DNA of 38,780 nucleotides from Bacteroidales bacterium (GTDB lineage Bacteria > Bacteroidota > Bacteroidia > Bacteroidales > P3). Within the stretch, counting starts at the first letter, position 1. The number at the start of each line of letters is the position of its first letter. A program made the position numbers and the translations under genes. This document shows, one piece after another, positions 33,447-38,780 of the stretch. The DNA lies in contig JAQVXZ010000024.1 of assembly GCA_028708845.1 (NCBI GenBank), positions 1 through 38,780 on the forward strand. Direction: 5' to 3'. The notes under the pieces are model-generated. The model did no database searches. It had not been told where the DNA came from and was given only the letters and a program-made list of their open reading frames with translations.

Positions 33447-33482
33447 GAATATCTAATTCGAAGCCAGTCGAATTAGATATTC
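33447..33482 (-). terminator. Perfect 15-bp stem-loop across the rfbA copy 2 stop codon
   Basis: GAATATCTAATTCGA and TCGAATTAGATATTC pair perfectly around a 6-base loop. The 5' arm on the minus strand is coding (EYLIR), while the 3' arm carries the TAG stop and runs into the B-type tract. There is no U-run after it, so a role in mRNA stability is as likely as termination. Confidence 0.6.
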
Positions 33483-34328
33483 TCCGTATTGGTTTTTTAG
33501 CATTGGTTTTGCTAATTCTTGGAGTTTTTCTTTTGTTATCCAGCCTTGGTTAAATGCTATTTCTTCTAAGCAAGCTACTTTTAAGCCTTGGCGTTTCTCT
33601 ATTACTTCTATAAAGTTTGATGCTTCTGATAGGGAATCGTGAGTGCCGGTGTCTAGCCATGCAAATCCTCTTCCTAATAGTTGAACCTTTAGCTCTTCAG
33701 CCTTTAAGAATTCTTGGTTTACTGTGGTTATTTCTAGCTCACCTCTATCAGATGGCTTAATACTTTTAGCTACTTTCACTACTTTATTTGGATAAAAGTA
33801 TAGTCCTACTACTGCATAATTGGATTTAGGATCTTTTGGTTTTTCTTCTATTGATAATACTTTACCTTCTTTATCAAATTCTGCAACTCCATATCTTTCT
33901 GGATCATTAACATAATATCCAAAGACTGTAGCTTTATTGTTTTTCTCTGCATCAATAACTGCTGTATGAAGCATTTGGGTGAAGTTTTGTCCGTAAAAGA
34001 TATTATCTCCTAATACTAAACAAGCAGAATCATCACCTATAAATTCCTCGCCTATAATAAAAGCTTGAGCTAGTCCGTCTGGTGAGGGTTGTTCTTTGTA
34101 TGTAAATGTTACTCCATAGTCTGAACCATCTCCAAGCAATCTTCTGAAACCTGGCAAATCGTCTGGAGTTGATATAATTAATATCTCTCTTATTCCAGCC
34201 AACATTAAAGCTGATATTGGATAATAAACCATTGGCTTATCGTAAATTGGAAGTAGTTGTTTGCTAACTCCTTTGGTGATTGGAAACAATCTTGTCCCCG
34301 ACCCACCTGCTAATACTATACCTTTCAT
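33453..34328 (-). CDS. rfbA: Glucose-1-phosphate thymidylyltransferase, copy 2
   Basis: A 291-aa RmlA protein with the standard start [20 protein letters not shown] and the [20 protein letters not shown] block. It is close in sequence to copy 1 throughout, with differences mainly in the middle ([20 protein letters not shown]) and at the C-terminus. It makes dTDP-glucose. Its last codons are part of a perfect hairpin. Its base composition is richer in G and C than that of copy 1. Confidence 0.95.
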   Translation of the reverse strand: MKGIVLAGGSGTRLFPITKGVSKQLLPIYDKPMVYYPISALMLAGIREILIISTPDDLPGFRRLLGDGSDYGVTFTYKEQPSPDGLAQAFIIGEEFIGDDSACLVLGDNIFYGQNFTQMLHTAVIDAEKNNKATVFGYYVNDPERYGVAEFDKEGKVLSIEEKPKDPKSNYAVVGLYFYPNKVVKVAKSIKPSDRGELEITTVNQEFLKAEELKVQLLGRGFAWLDTGTHDSLSEASNFIEVIEKRQGLKVACLEEIAFNQGWITKEKLQELAKPMLKNQYGEYLIRLASN

Positions 34329-34349
34329 TGTTTTTTTATTTTTTTCAAA

Positions 34350-34510
34350 ATTAAAAAAAGTAGCATGTCAAAAGTCCAAGGTCGAAAGTCCGCGGAGAAC
34401 CGGTTTAGAGGTTACAATACGAAGGACAAATATCAAAAGACTAAATGCATAAACGCATTGCGAGGACCTTTGACCTTAGACTTGTGACTTTAGACTTTAA
34501 GTTTTAGACT
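34350..34510. repeat. B-type GTC tract with mini-hairpins
   Basis: GTC heptads, then GTCCGCGGAGAACCGGTTT (CGG-AGAA-CCG type hairpin), further heptads, AACGCATTGCGAGGAC, and reversed heptads (CTTTGACCTTAGACTTGTGA). The right half is roughly an inverted copy of the left. Confidence 0.75.
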
Positions 34511-34521
34511 TTTAAAAAAGC

Positions 34522-34869
34522 TTACTTTTTTAAATAAGAAATTAGTTTATAGATTTGTGAAGAGATAATCTTTAAAGAATCTATTATCTTTTTTGCATTA
34601 TCTTCATCTGCATATTTTAATTCAATCATTAGATATAACATACTTCTAACCTCTCCAGCACTACCTTTTGCTGTATTCAAATATTTAACGAACATAATAT
34701 CTGAACCTGACTCAAAACCCTCTGCAATATTATTCATAATTGAAACTGCTGCTCTTTGAATCTGATCTTTAAAACCATAATCCTTAATATTAGCTGTCAA
34801 TTTATATATTTCAACAACTAATGATTTAGAATCCTGCCACAATGTTAGCTCTTCAAATGTTTTAGCCAT
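34522..34869 (-). CDS. Four-helix bundle protein (23S rRNA intervening-sequence protein family)
   Basis: 115 aa from ATG 34869 (MAKTFEELTLWQDS); the frame opens 7 codons earlier within repeat DNA. The family (TIGR02436-like) is a small all-helical bundle, common in Bacteroidota. Typical marks are the LxxWQxSxxLVxxIYxLT start, FKDQIQRAAVSIMNNIAEGFE at about 34-54 and KYLNTAKGSAGEVRSMLYL. It was first known from inserts in 23S rRNA genes but often stands alone, and its molecular role is not known. It lies among repeat tracts downstream of a promoter at 35133. Confidence 0.85.
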   Translation of the reverse strand: MAKTFEELTLWQDSKSLVVEIYKLTANIKDYGFKDQIQRAAVSIMNNIAEGFESGSDIMFVKYLNTAKGSAGEVRSMLYLMIELKYADEDNAKKIIDSLKIISSQIYKLISYLKK

Positions 34870-35033
34870 GTTTTTAAGGTTACAAGTCAAATGTCTAAGG
34901 TCAAAAGTCCGCGGAGAACCGGTTTTTAAGGTTACAAGTCAAAGGTCTAAGGTCGAAAGTCCGCGGAGAACCGGTTTTTTAAAGTTACAAGTTAAAGGTC
35001 GAAGGTCGAAACACATAACCGCATTGCGAGGAC
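34870..35033. repeat. B-type GTC tract with tandem mini-hairpin units
   Basis: Two tandem units of about 60-66 bp, each with GTTACAAGTCAAA..., GTC heptads and GTCCGCGGAGAACCGGTTTT (34908-34926 and 34958-34977), then a third unit ending ACCGCATTGCGAGGACTTTT. All lie in the leader of the four-helix-bundle gene. Confidence 0.75.
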
Positions 35034-35102
35034 TTTTGACTTTGGACATTTGACCTTCGACCGTGCAACAGAGTTGCACAGCAAAGCTCCGTCAGTTACA
35101 TT
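35034..35102. repeat. 69-bp direct repeat, copy 2
   Basis: Identical to 29001-29069, including the GTGCAAC-AGA-GTTGCAC hairpin. Just outside, TTACTGGCGGAA can pair with the repeat's CTCCGTCAGTTA, as the different flank of copy 1 also can. Confidence 0.9.
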
Positions 35103-35132
35103 TAATAATATTACTGGCGGAATTTAGAAATG

Positions 35133-35140
35133 CAAAAGTA
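35133..35140 (-). promoter_or_regulatory. Promoter -7 box for the four-helix-bundle gene
   Basis: TACTTTTG on the minus strand, followed by a leader of about 260 nt with the 69-bp repeat and B-type tracts. Direct repeats lie upstream at 35201-35259. Confidence 0.5.
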
Positions 35141-35180
35141 AGGATAATATTTGAATTAAATGTATATTAATTTTAATTTA

Positions 35181-35259
35181 ATGAATCAAAGAACTAATTT
35201 ATTCTTTCTTTGTTTTAAAAAATTCTTTCTTTGATTCAGTAAATTCTTTCTTTGATTCA
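35181..35259 (-). promoter_or_regulatory. Three 21-bp-spaced direct repeats plus an inverted site upstream of a promoter
   Basis: ATTCTTTCTTTG occurs at 35201, 35222 and 35243, exactly 21 bp apart. The last two extend to ATTCTTTCTTTGATTCA. An opposing copy, TGAATCAAAGAA, is at 35182-35193. In minus-strand terms they lie about 55-130 bp upstream of the start expected from the 35133 promoter, as activator sites would. Confidence 0.6.
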
Positions 35260-35326
35260 TTTTCGTGAAACAGCGTTTTATTTTTTCCTCTTATTATTTG
35301 GATTAAATTGGGTGATTTTAAGAGGT

Positions 35327-36256
35327 CTACTTCATAAAGTATTTGATAGGGAGTTTATTTACTAATTTTACAATTAATAGCATAAGTATTATTGTGTAAA
35401 TGAAGCGAAAGAGGAAGACTCCTGTCCAGGATGCTCCTAATCCTATCATAAGGAGTGAGTCTTCGATTATGGAATGGAAAAGGCTTAGAAGTGCTAAGGA
35501 GAGGAATATGTCTTTTTTTGGTATATTGTTTTCTTTTGACTGGGCTACAATTAAACCTCCTCCATATGCTAAGCCAAGTGTCATTCCTACTATGGTTAGT
35601 GGCATTACTTTTGGACTTATGCCTAAGAATTTTATTACTGGATATAGTAATCGGTTTATTAGATCTATTACTTTTATGCGTTCTAATAAATCAAGGGTGA
35701 GGATTAGGAGCATAACTATTGCTGCTATGGTAATATATTTCTGGACTTCTCCTATTGCCCAATCTATTAGGGATAGTTTTTCTGTAGTTATTATTGGGAT
35801 GACTACTGGTGTTTGATATGCTCCAAAGAATGTATAGCCTAAGTTTAGTAGTATTGCAAAGAGATATCCTCCCACAAATCTAATAAGGAATATTGGAAGA
35901 AATTTAGTCCCTGCTTTTTGACATATTGGTATTTCTATAAGGAAGGTATGAGCAAAGAGGATTAGGGTTGAGAGTATTGTTATTTGAGCTACGTTAAGGG
36001 GGTTGTTTGCATAAATGCTGCTTAGGGCAAGTATTCCGCCATAGATATTGGAAATCATAGCAGTAACCCAAACAATACTCATTTCACCAGGAAGTCCTAA
36101 CGGATACATAAGTGGTTCAAATAAGCGTCCTATTAAAGGCATTGCATTGGTTTCTTGCAATATCTTTATAAGGATGCTTACAGGAATCATTATCTTAAAG
36201 AATATTGAACTTGCTGCCCACCATTTCCTTAAGATCTTATTAATATAGTCTTTCAT
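35327..36256 (-). CDS. Nucleoside-recognition (Gate) domain membrane protein
   Basis: A 309-aa protein with about eight hydrophobic helices arranged as two Gate-type repeats. MPLIGRLFEPLMYPLGLPGE in the first half and LINRLLYPVIKFLGISPKVMP in the second are the matching 'LxxLxxPxxxxLGLP' signatures. MTLGLAYGGGLIVAQSKENNI is a further typical block. Such proteins are thought to move nucleosides, ions or similar solutes, and the substrate here is unknown. It follows pyrI by only 3 bp, so it belongs to the pyrimidine operon, which makes a link to nucleosides or uracil attractive but unproven. Confidence 0.75.
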   Translation of the reverse strand: MKDYINKILRKWWAASSIFFKIMIPVSILIKILQETNAMPLIGRLFEPLMYPLGLPGEMSIVWVTAMISNIYGGILALSSIYANNPLNVAQITILSTLILFAHTFLIEIPICQKAGTKFLPIFLIRFVGGYLFAILLNLGYTFFGAYQTPVVIPIITTEKLSLIDWAIGEVQKYITIAAIVMLLILTLDLLERIKVIDLINRLLYPVIKFLGISPKVMPLTIVGMTLGLAYGGGLIVAQSKENNIPKKDIFLSLALLSLFHSIIEDSLLMIGLGASWTGVFLFRFIYTIILMLLIVKLVNKLPIKYFMK

Positions 36257-36259
36257 TTC

Positions 36260-36721
36260 TTATTCTGCGAAACGAATATTTGTCATTGATTTTTCACAAT
36301 AATGGCATTGGATTTTTAGTGGGTCTTTTCCTATTACTGTGAACTGGGTTTTTATTGCTTCTTTATTTGTTATGCAATTTGGATTAATACATTTAAGTAT
36401 TTCATCTATTTTGTCTGGTATTTGTACTGATTTCTTTTCCACTACCTCATAATTTTTAATAACTATTAGGGTTGCATTTGGGGCAACAAGAGCAATTTTA
36501 TTAAGGTCGTGTTGTTCAAAATACTTACTCCTTACTTTTATTATACCTTTTTTGCCATATTTCTTGCTATCAAGATTAATCCCTATTAGGACTTCGTCTT
36601 CATAGTTATTTAATCCTAGTATATTTAATACCATTAAAACAGTAGTTACGGGTATATGATCTATTACTGTTCCGTTTTCAATTGCTGATACTATTAATTC
36701 TCTTTTATTTATTGTTGTCAT
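36260..36721 (-). CDS. pyrI: Aspartate carbamoyltransferase regulatory subunit
   Basis: A 153-aa PyrI. The N-terminal allosteric domain (ELIVSAIENGTVIDHIPV) binds CTP/ATP. The C-terminal zinc domain has its four cysteines in the usual order: C111 and C116 (CINPNC), C139 and C142 (CHYC). It pairs with the catalytic subunit encoded upstream. The 129-bp gap between them holds a B-type repeat tract, longer than in most pyrBI operons. The length is standard. Confidence 0.95.
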   Translation of the reverse strand: MTTINKRELIVSAIENGTVIDHIPVTTVLMVLNILGLNNYEDEVLIGINLDSKKYGKKGIIKVRSKYFEQHDLNKIALVAPNATLIVIKNYEVVEKKSVQIPDKIDEILKCINPNCITNKEAIKTQFTVIGKDPLKIQCHYCEKSMTNIRFAE

Positions 36722-36727
36722 TTCTTT

Positions 36728-36850
36728 TTTTTTAAAAGGTCAAAAGTCGAAAGTCTAAAGTCAAAGGTCGTTGGGTCTTAGGTTAAAGGCTAAAAGTCAA
36801 AAATTATCTAATCGCATTGCGAGGACTTTCGACCTTAGACCTTAGACCTT
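36728..36850. repeat. B-type GTC tract between pyrB and pyrI
   Basis: Heptads (AAGGTCAAAAGTCGAAAGTC and onward), a centre AATCGCATTGCGAGGAC, and reversed heptads (TTTCGACCTTAGACCTTAGA). It lies within the pyrBI transcript. A small stem CCTC-AAGCC-GAGG follows at the pyrB stop codon (36854-36866). Confidence 0.75.
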
Positions 36851-37768
36851 CTACCTCAAGCCGAGGATTGCCGCAATCAAGGCTTGACGCACGTAAACTC
36901 CATTTCTTGCTTGTTGAAAATAATATGCATACGGAGTTGTATCCACATCTACTGCAATTTCATTTAATCTTGGTAATGGGTGTAGAACTCTCATATTTTC
37001 TTGGCACCCCTCTAAGGTTGAAGCATCTATTATGCAAGAGTCTTTTACTTTTTCATAGTCTAATGGGTCGGAAAACCTTTCTCTCTGTACTCTTGTCATA
37101 TAAATAATATCTGATACCGAAACTGCATCATTGATACTGGTGTATTGGTAGTATTTTAGTTTTGCTCTCTTTATATGCATTTTCACAGCTGATGGTAGCT
37201 TTAGAGCTGTTGGCGAAACTAAGTGGAAGGTTGCATTGAAATTACACATTGCTTCAACTAAGGAATGAACTGTTCGTCCATATTTCAAATCTCCAACAAG
37301 AGTTATTTGTAAGTTTTCTAATGTTCCTTGTGTTTTTAGAATTGAATAGAGGTCTAACATACACTGTGTTGGGTGTTGGTTGGATCCATCTCCTGCATTG
37401 ATTAGAGGTACTGATGATACTTCTGCTGCATATCTGGCTGCTCCTTCAATTGAATGTCGCATTACTATAATGTCGGAATAAGATGAGAGCATTTTTATTG
37501 TGTCGTGGAGTGATTCGCCTTTGGCTATAGATGTTGCTGCTGGATTTGCAAAACCTATAACTTTAGCTCCAAGCATTGAGGCTGCAGATTCAAAACTTAG
37601 ACGTGTTCGGGTTGAGGGTTCAAAAAAGATTGATGCCACTACCTTGTCTTTAAGGATTTCCTGTCTTGGATTTTCTTCAAATTCAGCTGCAAGTTTGAGG
37701 ATTTCCAAATATTCTTGCTTATTGTAATCAGAAATCGAAATTAAATTTTTGTTCTTTAAATTTGTCAT
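36851..37768 (-). CDS. pyrB: Aspartate carbamoyltransferase catalytic subunit
   Basis: A 305-aa ATCase chain that makes carbamoyl aspartate in pyrimidine synthesis. The carbamoyl-phosphate loop FFEPSTRTRLSFE is at 48-60. The 80s loop has K83 (SIAKGES), HPTQ is at 132-135, RVQRERF lies in the 230s loop and HPLPR near the end. All key residues are present. A promoter, a leader ORF and a terminator hairpin lie directly upstream, pointing to attenuation control. pyrI and a nucleoside-recognition membrane protein follow. Confidence 0.97.
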   Translation of the reverse strand: MTNLKNKNLISISDYNKQEYLEILKLAAEFEENPRQEILKDKVVASIFFEPSTRTRLSFESAASMLGAKVIGFANPAATSIAKGESLHDTIKMLSSYSDIIVMRHSIEGAARYAAEVSSVPLINAGDGSNQHPTQCMLDLYSILKTQGTLENLQITLVGDLKYGRTVHSLVEAMCNFNATFHLVSPTALKLPSAVKMHIKRAKLKYYQYTSINDAVSVSDIIYMTRVQRERFSDPLDYEKVKDSCIIDASTLEGCQENMRVLHPLPRLNEIAVDVDTTPYAYYFQQARNGVYVRQALIAAILGLR

Positions 37769-37825
37769 ATCTTTCTTATTATTATTATTTTCCTTATTAA
37801 CTTCTTATTCTTACGTTGATAAATC

Positions 37826-37857
37826 AAAAAAAAAGCGACTAATAATAGCCGCTTTTT
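37826..37857 (-). terminator. Intrinsic terminator in the pyrB leader, candidate attenuator
   Basis: On the minus strand AAAAAGCGGCTA-TTAT-TAGTCGCTTTTT forms a 12-bp stem with one G-U pair, followed by T residues (nine in all in the run). It lies between the stop codon of a 23-codon leader ORF and the pyrB start 58 bp further on. It could serve as the end of the TPR gene transcript too. Confidence 0.85.
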
Positions 37858-37929
37858 CTAAAAATCAAAAACTTTAATATCGTAATAGATATTATCTAAA
37901 GTGTTGTCTATGTTTTGTATTTCGAACAT
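37858..37929 (-). CDS. Putative pyrB leader peptide
   Basis: A 23-codon ORF starting ATG 37929 (MFEIQNIDNTLDN...) and ending ...IKVFDF with TAG at 37860-37858, the base next to the terminator stem. The last codons (AAAGTTTTTGATTTTTAG) make the RNA U-rich just before the hairpin. In E. coli pyrBI, a leader ORF with a U-rich stretch couples ribosome position to UTP-dependent RNA polymerase pausing. The same arrangement is visible here. No SD site is seen, as usual for the phylum. Confidence 0.5.
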   Translation of the reverse strand: MFEIQNIDNTLDNIYYDIKVFDF

Positions 37930-37949
37930 TTACTTCAAGTTTATTTCTG

Positions 37950-37957
37950 CAAAAGTA
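37950..37957 (-). promoter_or_regulatory. Promoter -7 box of the pyrB operon
   Basis: TACTTTTG matches TAnnTTTG exactly. A start about 7 bp downstream gives a leader with the 23-codon ORF beginning some 14 nt from the 5' end. No good -33 element is seen; an A/T-only stretch precedes it. Confidence 0.6.
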
Positions 37958-37995
37958 ATGTTTTATTTTTAATAGATAGTCTTTTTTTATTTTTT

Positions 37996-38780
37996 TTATT
38001 TTAGGTGTTGTTTTGCTAGTTTATGGTTAGGTTGAATTTCTAATACTTTTTTAAAGTCCTGTTGAGCTTTTTTAGGGTCATTTAGTTTTTCATAGGTTAT
38101 CCCCCTATTAAAATATGCTTCAAGGAAGTTTGTATCAGCTTCAATTGCTTTAGTAAATAATGTAAGTGCATCTTGGTAGGATTGTTTTTCAACCAAATTA
38201 ATATATCCTACATTATGAAGTACATCTGCATGATTTGGATCAATAGTTAAAATATTTTGATATGTATCTAAGGCTTTTTGAATCATTCCGTGTTCTTGGT
38301 AGAAAAGTCCTAAGGCATACATCGCATTTAAGTTTTTTGGATTTATATTTATTGTACTATTTAGGTAGTCTATTGCTAAGCGATCTCCTTTAAGAGCGTA
38401 AAGCATTCCCAACTCTTCAAATGGTTCTTCGTAGTCTGGCTTGAGCTCAATTGCTTTCTTGTATGATTGAACAGCATGAACGGTATCTCCTTTTTCTTTC
38501 AGAGCCCAACCTCTTAAATAATAAGCTGTAGGATTTATCTTATCTATTTTAAGTGACTCATTAACATTAAACATTGTTTTATCATAGTCCTTTAGAAGCA
38601 ATGCTATTTCTGCCGTTTTAAGATAGGCCTCGGTTGATTTATTATCATATTTTAGTGCTTCCTGAAGGGCTGCAAAGGAAAGTGTTGTTTCTCCTGATGC
38701 AAAAAGAATATCAGCTTTGCGAACATAGTATTTAACATTCTTTTTATCAAAATCTATGGCTGTTTGAATGTCCATAAGAC
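37996..38780 (-). CDS. Tetratricopeptide-repeat protein, 5' end beyond the window
   Basis: At least 260 residues of consecutive 34-residue TPR units (for example SYKKAIELKPDYEEPFEELG and DTYQNILTIDPNHADVLHNVG), with the usual W/G/Y/A/P pattern. The first Met in view (38775) lies inside a repeat and the frame stays open to the edge, so the gene is partial. TPR proteins act as protein-binding scaffolds, and in Bacteroidota many such proteins are lipoproteins. Neither the start nor a signal peptide is visible. It ends about 40 bp upstream of the pyrB promoter. Confidence 0.85.
   Translation of the reverse strand, partial: LMDIQTAIDFDKKNVKYYVRKADILFASGETTLSFAALQEALKYDNKSTEAYLKTAEIALLLKDYDKTMFNVNESLKIDKINPTAYYLRGWALKEKGDTVHAVQSYKKAIELKPDYEEPFEELGMLYALKGDRLAIDYLNSTININPKNLNAMYALGLFYQEHGMIQKALDTYQNILTIDPNHADVLHNVGYINLVEKQSYQDALTLFTKAIEADTNFLEAYFNRGITYEKLNDPKKAQQDFKKVLEIQPNHKLAKQHLK

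Noticed and set aside
34350-35033. Possible CRISPR array
   Set aside because: Repeat units are only about 7 bp or irregular 60-66 bp blocks with shared, not unique, content between them, and no cas gene is near.
35400-35816. Plus-strand ORF of 138 codons opposite the nucleoside-recognition gene
   Set aside because: It is a shadow of a well-supported membrane protein on the minus strand; the protein has no family features.
37826-37857. Simple terminator of the TPR gene only
   Set aside because: Not excluded, but a promoter and a leader ORF lie between the TPR stop and the hairpin, so attenuation explains more of the sequence.

Overview
The window is about 38.8 kb of AT-rich bacterial DNA with essentially every gene on the minus strand, so transcription runs from high to low coordinates. 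It is most likely from a Bacteroidota (probably Bacteroidales) genome. The evidence is four well-placed TAnnTTTG promoter -7 boxes (37950, 35133, 29114, 19045), two divergent HU-like proteins at the head of a polysaccharide locus, a four-helix-bundle protein, an adjacent pyrB/pyrI pair, and many short palindromic intergenic repeats. No rRNA, tRNA, complete insertion sequence or CRISPR array was seen.

Region 1 (38780-28.8 kb, the more GC-rich part): the end of a TPR protein gene; pyrB-pyrI, preceded by a promoter, a 23-codon leader ORF and a terminator hairpin that together look like a pyrBI-type attenuator; a nucleoside-recognition-type membrane protein; a four-helix-bundle protein; a first set of dTDP-sugar genes (rfbA, rfbB) with an EamA transporter and a DUF389 membrane protein between them. 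Nearly every intergenic gap here holds repeats of several families, some nested inside each other.

Region 2 (28.8-22.3 kb): a UDP-sugar dehydrogenase; an accessory island of mostly unrecognised genes (a small membrane protein, a 214-aa protein, a second membrane protein, an AlbA_2/Schlafen-type protein, a small P-loop NTPase and a helical protein); two HU-like genes downstream of three 22-bp-spaced copies of AAAAGTGGCACTTTT; a strong hairpin; and a recombination scar in which the start of a wlbA-like dehydrogenase is joined out of frame to a glycosyltransferase tail.

Region 3 (22.3-5.1 kb): the surface polysaccharide cluster. A glycosyltransferase, rfbA, rfbB, a tandem cupin ketoisomerase (FdtA type), two hexapeptide acyltransferases, a crotonase and an FdtB-type aminotransferase form a dTDP-3-acylamino-3,6-dideoxyhexose pathway. 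Then come an EpsG-type polymerase, a Wzx flippase, a GT4 glycosyltransferase, two initiating sugar phosphotransferases, a divergent PLP enzyme, an ATP-grasp ligase, a GNAT acyltransferase, a second crotonase and a LegC-type aminotransferase.

Region 4 (5.1 kb-1): a putative two-gene ATPase/nuclease module, flanked by palindromic repeats, sits between the LegC-type aminotransferase and the UDP-GlcNAc 4,6-dehydratase that would feed it. A third initiating sugar phosphotransferase and a HigBA-type toxin-antitoxin pair follow.

The most notable points are the ATPase/nuclease pair (candidate defence system), the in-frame invasion of sugar-enzyme genes by intergenic repeats, the probable pyrB attenuator, the pairing of crotonases with acyltransferases, and the spaced operator-like repeats before the HU genes.
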